Positions 1 through 7,683 of a stretch of 14,623 nt of DNA are shown in pieces. The notes beneath the pieces were generated by a model that made no database searches, had not been told where the DNA came from, and saw only the letters and a program-made list of their open reading frames with translations. The number at the start of each line of letters is the position of its first letter. Position 1 is the first letter of the stretch. This DNA comes from Puniceicoccales bacterium (GTDB taxonomy: Bacteria; Verrucomicrobiota; Verrucomicrobiia; Opitutales; JAIRKQ01). The stretch lies in the NCBI GenBank assembly GCA_031258795.1, contig JAIRMI010000035.1, positions 1 through 14,623 on the forward strand, read 5' to 3'. The translations under genes and the position numbers were made by a program.

Positions 1-378
1 CACAGGCGAAATGCCAGATCAGCAAAGGGGGAAAAGGTGTTTGGCTTTGTAGCCGGGAAGAAGTTTCAGAGGATAAACATTGTCGCTGGATATGCCGAGG
101 GCAATGTCCGTGTACAAAAAGGAAAACATAGTTTATGTGGATGAAAGTGGAATCGATCGCCATTTACACAGGCGAAATGCCAGATCAGCAAAGGGGAAAG
201 AAGGTGTTTGGCTTTGTGGCTGGGAAGAAATTTCAGATGACGAACATTGTCGCCGGGTATGTCGAGGGCAGTGTCCGTCTACAAAAAGAAAAACATAGTT
301 TATGTGGATGAAAGTGGTATCGATCGCCATTTGCACAGGCGAAATGCCGGATCAGCAAAGGGAAAGAAGGTGATTGGC
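1..378 (+). repeat. Tandem repeat of a ~166-bp transposase fragment (two full copies, one partial)
   Basis: The string CACAGGCGAAATGCC starts at 1, 167 and 334, giving periods of 166 and 167 bp. Copy 1 (1-166) and copy 2 (167-333) agree along their whole length apart from scattered substitutions and small indels. Copy 3 is cut at about 378, where it joins the C-terminal transposase sequence. The unit runs from the catalytic motif VYVDESGID to the segment NIVAGY.EG and then jumps back to the start of the same motif, so the duplication is internal to the transposase gene. Divergence between copies shows that it is not a very recent event. The repeat may extend left of the window. Confidence 0.9.
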
Positions 379-522
379 TGTTCCCTAATTTACCTGCCTT
401 CCTACTCTCCGGACCTCAATCCCATCGAAAAATTCTGAGCGAACCTCAAAGGAAAACTCTCCCACATCCTCCACTTCTTTCCTTCTCTCTCCGATGCCAT
501 CCAGTATGCTTTTCTGGAGTAA
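1..522 (+). pseudogene. IS630-family transposase remnant, rearranged and interrupted
   Basis: This is a broken transposase of the IS630 (DDE, Tc1/mariner-like) family. The first catalytic motif is clear as IVYVDESGID (from about 128 and again from about 295), followed by RRNARSAKGK and GKKFQ..NIVAGY. The C-terminal catalytic motif YLPSYSPDLNPIEKF ends at 435. The segment between the first motif and this C-terminal motif is shortened to a few residues, so the middle of the DDE domain is gone. A TGA at 436-438 stands where the family normally has Trp (IEKFWANLK). Translation resumes in frame as ANLKGKL and ends at a TAA at 520-522. Copies of the catalytic segment lie in different frames. No gene product of normal length (over 300 aa) can be made. 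The 5' part lies outside the window, and no terminal inverted repeat could be identified after 522. Confidence 0.85.
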
Positions 523-669
523 GATGACTATAAATGTGGCATGATCGTAATTGGCTGCCTTAATTGAAAGACCAACATGCCGAGAAAACTTTTTTGCGGA
601 CTAGTTTCTGTCTTGTGCGCTTTCAAATGGGTGAAATTTATTATCAAAATCTCTCTTCCCTGTTTCGTC

Positions 670-696
670 GGTATTTTGAAAATTTTCTTAAATACC
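670..696 (-). terminator. AT-rich hairpin downstream of the barrel gene (weak terminator candidate)
   Basis: The arms GGTATTT (670-676) and AAATACC (690-696) are perfect complements. The loop contains a second perfect palindrome, GAAAATTTTC (678-687). It lies just after the stop codon of the minus-strand barrel gene, where a terminator would sit. No run of T follows it on the minus strand, so intrinsic termination is doubtful. The rest of 523-703 shows no gene. Confidence 0.3.
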
Positions 697-703
697 CCGT
701 TTG

Positions 704-1768
704 CTAAAATTTGTAATTTATCCCGGCAATGACCGCGTTGGCTTTGTTGTGCCTGAAGTATTCACCCCGATATGATATGTCGGCATCCATGGTATCTTTG
801 ATGAGCATGGATAGCCCCACTTCTGTCATCATGGAGTTGCGTTCCCTTTCGAATAGTGTCTGACGGACCTGATTTCCCTGTAGATCGTTAACGGTCTTGG
901 GAATGTTATTGTGCCTATACATATCCCGAGCAAAGCCGATAAAGAAATGGGGATTGAGCTTGTGTGATCCAATTTCTACCGGCATTTCAAGCCTGATTCC
1001 TACGATGGGCTGTAAGTATTTTGATTTTTGCTTTGGAAGTGATACGTTTCCATTGCTATGCTTTTTCTGAGCGGCTGATCCGTATTTTAGGAAGGCCATT
1101 GGTTCGATTATCAGCTGTTTGAAGGGGTATTTGTATGAAAGTCCAATGTCAGTGCGCGTCGAGTGGCCGCAAAATGTACAGGTGTTTATTTTTTCCAGTG
1201 GACCGGACAAATCGTTCCCGGAATGCATTGACAGGCTGTTTCTATGCCTCGTTATGGAAACGAGCGACGAAGAAAAGCCTGTCCATCTCTTGACACCATA
1301 GCCGGAGTAATACCCAAAAATGAGCGAATTTTGCTTGGTTTTATCACCTTTCAGTGATTCACTACCCCTATAATCCATGGATGCATTGGCATAGGATGAA
1401 AATATGCCGACAATGTACCGGTCTAGGAATGATAGCGGGCTTGAACCTTTGTAATCTGCGCCAATGCTTAGTAGAAATGTATCTGCACCATAGCCGAGAT
1501 CTTTCATTTCTTTTTGGCAATGATTAAGGTAGCCGCCATTCATCCAAGTTCGTTTTTTTTGGGGACTGGGCTTATTCAGTATGCCATCTATGCGCTTTGT
1601 AATGGTGTTACTTACGGCATCAGTATCCTCTCTGCCTACGCCAGCGTTTTCAAAGAATGGGTTTCTGAGTGCATTGCCGAAGGACAGTAACGGCAAAACG
1701 ATTAGTGCGGATGAGCACAGCAAAAGTTTAAAAAATTTTATGTGGGTATGCCCCCTTTCTCGTTGCAT
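704..1768 (-). CDS. Secreted outer-membrane beta-barrel protein, autotransporter-like
   Basis: This 354-aa protein begins with a basic N-terminus and a hydrophobic stretch (about residues 11-30) that reads as a Sec signal peptide, with likely cleavage after GNA at 33. A short linker (34-80) leads into about 270 residues of alternating polar/hydrophobic segments ending in GINYKF. A terminal aromatic residue is the usual signal for Bam-dependent insertion. The opening of the barrel (TWMNGGYL, then GYGADTFLLSIGADY) resembles the autotransporter barrel domain (PF03797). There is no passenger domain, so it may be a solitary barrel or a remnant that lost its passenger. The start is supported by GGAAGG about 8 nt upstream. 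The gene is transcribed away from the phage genes. Role unknown: an adhesin, a porin-like protein and a moron gene of the phage are all possible. Confidence 0.7.
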   Translation of the reverse strand: MQRERGHTHIKFFKLLLCSSALIVLPLLSFGNALRNPFFENAGVGREDTDAVSNTITKRIDGILNKPSPQKKRTWMNGGYLNHCQKEMKDLGYGADTFLLSIGADYKGSSPLSFLDRYIVGIFSSYANASMDYRGSESLKGDKTKQNSLIFGYYSGYGVKRWTGFSSSLVSITRHRNSLSMHSGNDLSGPLEKINTCTFCGHSTRTDIGLSYKYPFKQLIIEPMAFLKYGSAAQKKHSNGNVSLPKQKSKYLQPIVGIRLEMPVEIGSHKLNPHFFIGFARDMYRHNNIPKTVNDLQGNQVRQTLFERERNSMMTEVGLSMLIKDTMDADISYRGEYFRHNKANAVIAGINYKF

Positions 1769-1801
1769 CCTTATTTCCTTCCTGGTTCCGACGGCAGTCC
1801 C

Positions 1802-1830
1802 ACTTTAAAAACAGTGGATGCTTGTGTCAA
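1802..1830 (-). promoter_or_regulatory. Sigma-70-type promoter for the barrel gene
   Basis: Read on the minus strand there is a perfect TTGACA (1825-1830), a 17-bp spacer, and TAAAGT (1802-1807, 4 of 6 matches to TATAAT). Transcription would start near 1795 and leave a leader of about 27 nt that includes the GGAAGG ribosome binding site before ATG at 1768. Confidence 0.6.
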
Positions 1831-1938
1831 TGTTTTTATTAGCAAGATGTTACGTTCTAATCTTTACGTGTTTCATTGGCGAAATTTAATCAGCATATCA
1901 AACAAATTAAGTATAACAAACAAAACCAACGGATCCCT

Positions 1939-1965
1939 TTGCCAGGGGAAATTTTTCGCTATAAT
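1939..1965 (+). promoter_or_regulatory. Candidate promoter of the phage-like gene cluster
   Basis: A perfect TATAAT (1960-1965) is preceded by TTGCCA (1939-1944, 5 of 6 matches to TTGACA) with a short 15-bp spacer. The start would be near 1972, about 15 nt before ATG 1987, giving a very short leader with no Shine-Dalgarno. Its position rules against the longer TTG-initiated reading frame from 1876. Being host-like, it may be read without a phage late activator. Spacing is suboptimal, so strength is uncertain. Confidence 0.45.
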
Positions 1966-1986
1966 CGTCTCGTAAAAAAAATAAAA

Positions 1987-2259
1987 ATGGCAGGCGATCG
2001 AAAATTATCCCGGGAAACAATCAAGCAGCTGATAAGTGACCAATTACTCGCCGCAAGCCCGGCTAGTTTGAGTGAAGAAGTCATCATAAAGGGTCTCAGC
2101 TACGTAATACAAGGGCCAAATGTGGGCTACATATCTGATATTTTGGGCGAAATGGTGGCCGATCGTCTCATTGTAAAGATTATCGAAGATCATGTTGGCC
2201 CAAGGTTTACTCTAGTATCTGGAGCAGCAAATACTTGTGAGGAGCACTGCGATGACTGA
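1987..2259 (+). CDS. Small phage protein at the head of the packaging genes (90 aa, function unknown)
   Basis: The product is a 90-residue, mostly helical protein (LSRETIKQLISDQLLA near the N-terminus, then EEVIIKGLSYVIQG and ISDILGEMVADRLIVKIIED). I do not recognise the family. The spacing of short helices followed by a beta-like end (PRFTLVSG) would suit a small winged-helix fold, and position suggests the Mu gp26 slot or a packaging role. ATG 1987 is chosen because the candidate promoter lies just before it; a TTG at 1876 would add 37 residues of poor quality. The leader is A-rich with no Shine-Dalgarno. The last 8 bp overlap the next gene (ATGACTGA, 2252-2259), indicating coupled translation. 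Confidence 0.6.
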   Translation: MAGDRKLSRETIKQLISDQLLAASPASLSEEVIIKGLSYVIQGPNVGYISDILGEMVADRLIVKIIEDHVGPRFTLVSGAANTCEEHCDD

Positions 2260-2548
2260 TTTTCAGCAACACCTCAAGAGGATATCTCTGGCTAAGAAGC
2301 GAGCTGGGGAAGTTTTGAAAATATGGTCTCCAGGTGAGGAAGCTACCATTGCGTCGGTGGCTTTTGCCTGGGAACGTATTTTTGATACCCTTTGCAACGA
2401 CGACGATATCTCCGTTGCCGATCTGAATACCATCACTGGAGTCATGCAAAAGCTATCGGCAATGAAGCCGGAAAGGTTTGCCAATGATTCCAAACCATCC
2501 ACCTGTGACGTTATTGCCGAAGCGGAGGAGCAATTGCGGTTACTATGA
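2252..2548 (+). CDS. Small phage protein directly upstream of TerL (candidate small terminase / Mu gp27 position)
   Basis: This 98-aa, charged, helical protein begins MTDFQQHLKRISLAKKRAG, contains TIASVAFAWERIFDTL and NTITGVMQKLSAM, and ends AEAEEQLRLL. Its place immediately before the large terminase matches the Mu gp27 (DUF3486) or small-terminase slot. I infer a DNA-packaging role from position only, as no diagnostic motif is visible. The start at 2252 has a clear GAGGAG Shine-Dalgarno 7 nt upstream (2239-2244); an upstream GTG at 2237 lies within that signal and is less likely. The gene overlaps the previous one by 8 bp, and its stop overlaps the terL start by 4 bp (ATGA). Confidence 0.6.
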   Translation: MTDFQQHLKRISLAKKRAGEVLKIWSPGEEATIASVAFAWERIFDTLCNDDDISVADLNTITGVMQKLSAMKPERFANDSKPSTCDVIAEAEEQLRLL

Positions 2549-3927
2549 GCGGAGATGGTGCAGCATTTTTCCTGCCTTACCAAAAGAAATGGATTGGCGA
2601 CGATTCTCGCCTAAAAATTATGGAGAAAGCGCGGCAAATCGGTGTAACAATGGCAACGGCATACCGCCTCGTGCGCCTGCATAGTTCCGGAAAGTTTACA
2701 TTTGATTCTTGGGTATCATCCCGGGACGAGCTTCAAGCCAAGTTATTTATCCGCGATTGCCGCAATTTTGCCAACATATTTCAGGGTTTTGCTCAGTTGC
2801 ATGGTATGGAAATTTTTGATCAAAGATCCTGTTCATTCTCCATCACCTTCGCCAATGGGTCGGCGATAAATTCGCTCTCATCAAGCCCGGATGCGCAGGC
2901 TGGTAAGCGAGGCACGAGGATATTGGACGAATTTGCGCTGCACCAAGACCCAAAGCAAATGTTTATAATTTCGCTCCCAGGTATAACTTGGGGTGGGCAG
3001 TTGGAAATTATTTCCACTCACCGCGGCTCCAATAACTTCTTCAACGCCTTAGTAAGTGATATTCGGGAAAATGGAAACAAAAAGAATTTTTCGCATCACC
3101 GTGTAACACTGGAGGATGCTTTAAATCAAGGGTTTTTAGCACGATTGCAGAGCAAGTTATCCGCGGATGACTTGCGCAAGGCGATGACGGACAGCGAGTA
3201 CTTTGACTACGTGAAGGCGAGTTGTCCCGACGATGATTCTTTCATGCAGGAGTACATGTGTCAGCCCAATGATGACCGGTCCGCATTCCTGTCCTACGAA
3301 TTGATAGATGGCTGCATGTTTTCACCGCTGGATGATTGGATGCTAAGCTTTGATGCAATGAAGAGTTCCGGTTCCGATTTTTGCTTGGGTATTGATGTTG
3401 GTCGCGACCATGACTTGACGGTTATGTGGCTGTTGGAAGTGGAAAATGATTTTCTCCTTACCAGGAGAGTGATTTGCCTCAAAAACGAGCCCTTTGCTCA
3501 ACAGGAGCGAGTACTTCACGAATTTTCTCAATTGCCAAATTTGCGCAGAATATGCATAGATCAGAGTGGTATTGGCCGGCAGTTCTACGAGCGTGCATGT
3601 GAGTGTTTTGGCAAGTATGTTGTGGAAGGAATTACCTTCACCAATGCCACCAAGGAGCAACTGGCCTACCGGGTGCGTACAGCCTTTGAAAATCGGTTCA
3701 TAAAGATTCCCAACGACGATTACATCCGCGCAGACTTGCGGGCGATAAAGAGGGAGACCACATTTGCTGGAAATATCCGTTTTGCCGCTGATCGGGGAAA
3801 GAACGGCCATGCCGATAGGTTTTGGGCTCTAGCTTTGGCCATACATGCTTCGGCAATGTTTAAAAGTTCGGCAGTGCAGTTTTTTGAAACTCTAGCGGCT
3901 AGGAGATATTCACGAAACTTTAACTAA
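2545..3927 (+). CDS. terL: Phage terminase large subunit (Mu gp28-type)
   Basis: This is the ATP-driven DNA packaging motor with a C-terminal nuclease, 460 aa, the usual size for the family. The ATPase half shows the relaxed Walker A typical of Mu-like terminases, KARQIGVT (28-35), a Walker B with catalytic acids RILDEF (125-130; D128, E129), and a coupling motif STHRG (157-161). The RNase H-like nuclease half shows its three metal-binding positions: GIDVGRDHD (D284), CIDQSG (D339) and HADRFWALALA (D424). All catalytic residues are present, so the enzyme should be active. It would dock on the portal encoded next and fill the capsid with DNA. The start overlaps the previous stop (ATGA); GGAGGAG (2524-2530) lies rather far upstream, so initiation is probably coupled. 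Confidence 0.93.
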   Translation: MSGDGAAFFLPYQKKWIGDDSRLKIMEKARQIGVTMATAYRLVRLHSSGKFTFDSWVSSRDELQAKLFIRDCRNFANIFQGFAQLHGMEIFDQRSCSFSITFANGSAINSLSSSPDAQAGKRGTRILDEFALHQDPKQMFIISLPGITWGGQLEIISTHRGSNNFFNALVSDIRENGNKKNFSHHRVTLEDALNQGFLARLQSKLSADDLRKAMTDSEYFDYVKASCPDDDSFMQEYMCQPNDDRSAFLSYELIDGCMFSPLDDWMLSFDAMKSSGSDFCLGIDVGRDHDLTVMWLLEVENDFLLTRRVICLKNEPFAQQERVLHEFSQLPNLRRICIDQSGIGRQFYERACECFGKYVVEGITFTNATKEQLAYRVRTAFENRFIKIPNDDYIRADLRAIKRETTFAGNIRFAADRGKNGHADRFWALALAIHASAMFKSSAVQFFETLAARRYSRNFN

Positions 3928-3931
3928 TTTT

Positions 3932-5161
3932 ATGAAAACTGTCTCACAAATTTCCGAAATTCGCGTGCGCCATTCCATGCGCGCCCGATTTAACCCAATC
4001 AAGACCCTGACCCCTGATTCCCTATCCAATATGCTGGATGGGTTTGCCTCGGGGTATTTGAAATCTGCCGCATTGACCTGGGAAGCGATTGAGCGCAGGG
4101 ACGATGTCATTCAGGGTGTTGCGAGCAAGAGAAAGAAATCTGTTTCCCGTTTAAACTGGGAGGTTTTAACTCTGGATGATTCCGATTTGGCAAAAAGGCA
4201 AAAGGAGGCGTTGGAACACTTTTACGACCATCTGGTGGCAACAAATGCCTGCGACAGTAATGAGCGTGGCGGATTCAAGTTGCTCATCCGCCAGATGATG
4301 GATGCCGTCGGAAAAAAGTATGCCATCCACGAAATAATTTTTTCACCGCGAGTTAGCCCGCAGACCGAGGGTAATCCAAAATTGACGGCGACTTTCCGTT
4401 TCGTCCCGCTGTGGTTTTTTGAAAACCGCGATGGGCGGCTAAAATTTCTACTGAACGAGGGAACGACGGAAGGAGTGGAGCTTGAACCGGGAGCATGGCT
4501 CATAACCGTTGGCGATGGTCTGATGGAGGCATGTTCCATAGCTTATCTGTTTAAGCATTTACCCCTGCGAGACTGGTTGATATACTGCGAAAGGAATGGC
4601 ATGCCCGGAGTGAAGGGAGTTACCGATGCTCCGCCCAACTCTGCCCAATGGGAGCATGCCCGTGATGCTGTGGAAGACTTTGGTGCCGAATTTCACGCTC
4701 TGATGTCTCGTGGAACGGACATTGAGGCTATCGATCTGTCAAGCCGCGGCGAATTACCCTATCCTGCTCTCGTTGAGCGCATGGATCGGGCGATCGTGGC
4801 TCTGTGGCGCGGGTCAGATTTGGCCACATTGTCGCGGCAAAGCGGGGCCGGCGCATCGCTGCAAGTGGACGAGTCAGCAATCCTGGAAGAAGACGATGCG
4901 ACGATGATTTCCGAAACATTGAATGAGCAGGTAGACAAGTTTGTTCTCAGATATCTATTTGATGGTGAGGAAGTTAAAGCATATGTTCGTTTGATCCCTG
5001 GCGCAAAGAAGAACTTGAAAGAGGAGCTGGCACTCTACAGGGAATTGTACGACCTGGGTGTCCCTCTGGCCCTAGGTGATATTCGAGAACGCTTCGGTTT
5101 GACGACACCAACGGATAGCGACGTTCTCCTTAGCAAAACTTCACAGGAAGGCGAAAAATGA
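3932..5161 (+). CDS. Phage portal protein, DUF935 family (Mu gp29-like)
   Basis: The product (409 aa) forms the portal ring at one capsid vertex through which TerL drives DNA and to which the neck attaches. Family features are visible: R.RFNPIKTLTPDSL near residue 18, LDGFASGYLKSAALTWEAIERRD (about 35-57), and the wing/stem region VASKRKKSVSRLNWEV. The centre has FRFVPLWFFENRDGRLKF, then LPLRDWLIYCERNGMPG, a hallmark region of DUF935 proteins. The C-terminal part (ALWRGSDLATLSR) also fits. It is slightly shorter than Mu gp29 and lacks a long C-terminal tail. It starts 4 bp after terL with no Shine-Dalgarno (AATTTTATG) and ends in an ATGA overlap with the protease gene. A separate minor head protein (Mu gpF) normally encoded next is absent. 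Confidence 0.9.
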   Translation: MKTVSQISEIRVRHSMRARFNPIKTLTPDSLSNMLDGFASGYLKSAALTWEAIERRDDVIQGVASKRKKSVSRLNWEVLTLDDSDLAKRQKEALEHFYDHLVATNACDSNERGGFKLLIRQMMDAVGKKYAIHEIIFSPRVSPQTEGNPKLTATFRFVPLWFFENRDGRLKFLLNEGTTEGVELEPGAWLITVGDGLMEACSIAYLFKHLPLRDWLIYCERNGMPGVKGVTDAPPNSAQWEHARDAVEDFGAEFHALMSRGTDIEAIDLSSRGELPYPALVERMDRAIVALWRGSDLATLSRQSGAGASLQVDESAILEEDDATMISETLNEQVDKFVLRYLFDGEEVKAYVRLIPGAKKNLKEELALYRELYDLGVPLALGDIRERFGLTTPTDSDVLLSKTSQEGEK

Positions 5162-6153
5162 CGGAATCTTTTTCAAAAACAGCCAATTTGGGAGAACTTG
5201 AAAACCTCTCCATAGTAGGCGAAAGTGTGTGTGAATCATGTGAAAATCCAGGCGATAATGTAACAGACGAATTGTCCGATAATCAAAGGGTGGAGAAAAT
5301 AACTGATGGGGAGTGGATCAAGCTGGTGTCGTTTGGTCAATACGACCATCCCAAGGGGCTTCAGTTGGTGGATTGTGATTCCGCAAAAGCAATGATTAAT
5401 TACTTCAATTCCTTGCGTGGCAAATTCATGCGCAGGTTCGTTGGTCTTCCGATTTACGTTGGGCACCCCGACGATCCAGAATATGAAGGGAACCAAGATA
5501 GGTCCATATATGGCCGTGTGGAAAGCATAAAAATCGAAAGCGGTGCCCTGTGGGTGTTGTCTCGCTGGACTGAGCTTGGGAGAAAATTGTTCACCAGTGG
5601 TTTTTTGCGTTACCTGTCGCCTCGCTGGCTAATGCGAAAGATAAGGGACAGGATATTTCAACCGGTACGCCTAATTTCCATCGGAATGACGAATCATCCC
5701 AATTTATGCAAAGGAGAAAGTTCATTTGCCATTGAAAGTGCGCAACTTATTGGAAACAAAGGAGATGTTAATGAGATTTGCATAAAAAAAGGGATTGCCG
5801 GTGAAAATTTGGGCAATCCCATGCAAATTGGTGATTTCGGGAAAGAATTATTGGCAGAATGCTCTGCCAATCAAGCTGATGCGAACAATAATTTTGCCGA
5901 AAATGACACTGCCCTAATTGGAGAATATGCCACCGAAAACTCAAGCAGGCATGGAGCTTCGGCTGAGAATTTACACGTTAGTTCGCTGACAGAAAATTTA
6001 TTTGAACGCACACACTGTCAACCATGCAGGGATCGAATTTTAGCTCTAGTTTATGAGCAAATGGCCAACTTTGGCGATGATTATCAAACAGCTTGGAACT
6101 CAGTCAAACGTAAATTTCCAGCGCTTTTTGGCGAAAATTTTAACCTCAAATGA
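5158..6153 (+). CDS. Capsid maturation protease and scaffold (Mu gpI / gp32-like)
   Basis: In Mu-like phages this protein combines a protease that trims head proteins with a scaffold that guides shell assembly. The N-terminal half carries GEWIKLVSFGQYDHPKGLQ (51-69), LPIYVGHPDDPEYEG (97-111), an IYGRVESIKIE strand pair (117-127), the signature RYLSPRW (151-157, comparable to the YISPVF-type motif of gpI) and IGMTNHPNL (175-183). The middle (about 190-285) is polar, Asn/Glu-rich and low in structure, as expected of a scaffold. The C-terminus (290-325) is a helix rich in charged residues ending FPALF. At 331 aa it is near the Mu gpI size. Catalytic residues are not assigned with certainty; S154 and H103 are candidates. 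GGAAGG and an ATGA overlap with the portal stop support the start. Confidence 0.8.
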   Translation: MTESFSKTANLGELENLSIVGESVCESCENPGDNVTDELSDNQRVEKITDGEWIKLVSFGQYDHPKGLQLVDCDSAKAMINYFNSLRGKFMRRFVGLPIYVGHPDDPEYEGNQDRSIYGRVESIKIESGALWVLSRWTELGRKLFTSGFLRYLSPRWLMRKIRDRIFQPVRLISIGMTNHPNLCKGESSFAIESAQLIGNKGDVNEICIKKGIAGENLGNPMQIGDFGKELLAECSANQADANNNFAENDTALIGEYATENSSRHGASAENLHVSSLTENLFERTHCQPCRDRILALVYEQMANFGDDYQTAWNSVKRKFPALFGENFNLK

Positions 6154-6164
6154 AATATGTTACC

Positions 6165-6581
6165 ATGAAAAAATTAATATTATCAAATGTGGCAGAAGGT
6201 ACCCATGCCGGCAACATTACAAAGGTGGCGGCTGAACCGATTACGCAAAAATATCTACTCTGCAAGCTGGATGGAGAAACAGGAAACGTTTCCATCGCTA
6301 GTGCGTCTAACCAGCCCATCGGCGTTGCCACGGATGAGGCCGATGCCAATGATTTCGTAAACATAGCTCTCTTGGGAGCATGCGATACGATCAAGATGAC
6401 TACAAGTGGGGTCGTTCAAGCCGGAACAATAGTGGTTGCCGATGCCGGTGGCAAAGTGAAAGGGCTCCCAGCGGCTACTGGAACGTATTACCAAGTTGGT
6501 ATAGCTTTAGCAAAGGCGGATGCCAATGGGATCGTTGAATGTGTTAGCTGCCTTCCGATCAAACACGTTATTACTGCTTAA
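6165..6581 (+). CDS. Capsid decoration (cement) protein, DUF2190-like
   Basis: This small, Ala/Gly/Val-rich beta protein (138 aa) encoded between protease and capsid genes fits the decoration protein that stabilises expanded capsids. Characteristic stretches are PIGVATDEADANDFVNIALL, TTSGVVQAGTIVVADAGGKV and YYQVGIALAKADANGIVECV. These match the usual pattern of such proteins: a value that is reset, a timing phrase of QVGIAL type, and a closing beta strand. The start at 6165 is preferred because its context TTACCATG recurs before two other cluster genes; an in-frame ATG at 6150 overlaps the protease stop (ATGA) and would add five residues. No Shine-Dalgarno is visible for either start. Confidence 0.72.
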   Translation: MKKLILSNVAEGTHAGNITKVAAEPITQKYLLCKLDGETGNVSIASASNQPIGVATDEADANDFVNIALLGACDTIKMTTSGVVQAGTIVVADAGGKVKGLPAATGTYYQVGIALAKADANGIVECVSCLPIKHVITA

Positions 6582-6598
6582 AATTGATGATTTTTACC

Positions 6599-7561
6599 AT
6601 GAAAAATATAGAAGTTTTACCAAGAGATGATGGGTTTCAAGATTGCGGACTTGTCTGTGCTGCCAATGAAGCGCGTTTCACTGCGGCAAATTATTCCGAA
6701 CCACTCACGGCTTTTACCGTTGGGTGGAAAGATTCGGAAAAGATTGAAGAGTTACTAAACTTTGTTGCACCTGTGGTGCCAGTTTCGCGCAGATTTGAGT
6801 TCAAGGTGGCGAATAATTCGGAGCCATTTTTGTCGGAAACGGACGACATTCGTTCCATAGGATCAGCGTTCAAGCGCGTCGAATTCACCGGAACTTCCGT
6901 GACTTCGAAAACATATAACAAAGGGTTGACTATCCGTGTCGACCATGATGATGTTGCCGGTGAGGACTGGCGGGAACGCTACGTGCAATTGCTCCTTCAA
7001 AGGTTGTATCGCAATGAGCTGCGCCGTGCCATATCTGCTTTGAGTGGAGATGATCCACAGACATATACCTGGAGTAACACTACTGGAACGCCAAATCCGG
7101 ATGCCGACATACGGGGAGAGTTAGAAGCTGCATCGAATGAAACTGGAGTGCGGCCCAATCGCATAATCTTCGGCGAAGGAGCTTGGGATATTCGTTCCGA
7201 CGCTTATGACCATCAGAACAATGCTGGGGCCAATCGTGCTGCAGGGTTATCTCTGGAAGAATTGGCACGCAAACTGTTTGTCGACGAGATCCGTGTTATG
7301 GGGGCACGTTACCAGGATGTGTCCTCAAAAACAGCCATCCTTGGCAATAACATATATGCCTTCTTCACGAAAAATGAAATAATGAAGGACGAGCCGGCAA
7401 ACATCAAACGCTTCGTGACTCCCGTCGATGGTGGAAGCACATTTAGGGTATACATAGATGAACACAGCAAGTTCAGTGATATTACAGTGGAGCATTACAG
7501 TAACATTGTAATCACCTCATCAAGTGGTATCCGCAGTCTTGTGGTTAATAGTACTGCATAG
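6599..7561 (+). CDS. Major capsid protein
   Basis: The product (320 aa) is placed directly after the decoration gene, where Mu-like phages encode their shell protein. The sequence has the look of an HK97-fold capsid protein: a long helix (about ERYVQLLLQRLYRNELRRAI), a loop TYTWSNTTGTPNPDADIRG, a central RPNRIIFGEGAWDIRSDAYDHQ segment, and a beta-rich end (TAILGNNIYAFFTKNE, FRVYIDEHSKFSD). I assign the role by combined position and pattern. No cleavage site for the protease could be read. The start is taken at 6599 because of the recurring TTTACCATG context; 6587 (ATG) and 6584 (TTG) are in-frame alternatives. A long hairpin follows the stop. Confidence 0.8.
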   Translation: MKNIEVLPRDDGFQDCGLVCAANEARFTAANYSEPLTAFTVGWKDSEKIEELLNFVAPVVPVSRRFEFKVANNSEPFLSETDDIRSIGSAFKRVEFTGTSVTSKTYNKGLTIRVDHDDVAGEDWRERYVQLLLQRLYRNELRRAISALSGDDPQTYTWSNTTGTPNPDADIRGELEAASNETGVRPNRIIFGEGAWDIRSDAYDHQNNAGANRAAGLSLEELARKLFVDEIRVMGARYQDVSSKTAILGNNIYAFFTKNEIMKDEPANIKRFVTPVDGGSTFRVYIDEHSKFSDITVEHYSNIVITSSSGIRSLVVNSTA

Positions 7562-7601
7562 TAGCCCTTTTCCTGCGAAAAAACAGAAGTAAATTATTTT
7601 C

Positions 7602-7660
7602 GCTGCTTCGATGGCGAGTCACACTTCAGCCAATACATAATCACTGGCCTTCGAAGCAGC
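7602..7660 (+). repeat. Long imperfect inverted repeat after the capsid gene
   Basis: Arms 7602-7615 (GCTGCTTCGATGGC) and 7647-7660 (GCCTTCGAAGCAGC) pair over 14 positions with one mismatch. After a G/G mismatch three more pairs form (7617-7619 with 7643-7645). The structure lies in the only sizeable gap (122 bp) inside the cluster, between capsid and connector genes. No T-run follows, so it is not a standard intrinsic terminator. It may slow polymerase, mark an RNA processing or stability boundary that keeps capsid mRNA more abundant than downstream mRNA, or bind a protein. The gap 7562-7683 has no coding region. Confidence 0.65.
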
Positions 7661-7683
7661 CCAACCCTTCAATATAAAAATTT

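Noticed and set aside
436..438. TGA read as Trp (alternative genetic code or recoding), since the family motif has Trp here
   Set aside because: TGA is the natural stop of several intact genes in the window (for example 2257-2259, 5159-5161, 8600-8602), and the transposase is broken in other ways.
1876..1986. TTG-initiated 37-residue extension of the first cluster gene
   Set aside because: The segment includes the TATAAT promoter, is Lys/Asn/Gln-rich without domain character and has no ribosome binding site.
2207..2583. Long antisense frames over the packaging genes, and similar ones at 3343-3810, 4222-4539, 9659-9964, 12741-13187
   Set aside because: They lie opposite well-supported genes, carry no recognisable domain and no credible start signals, and are read as shadow frames.
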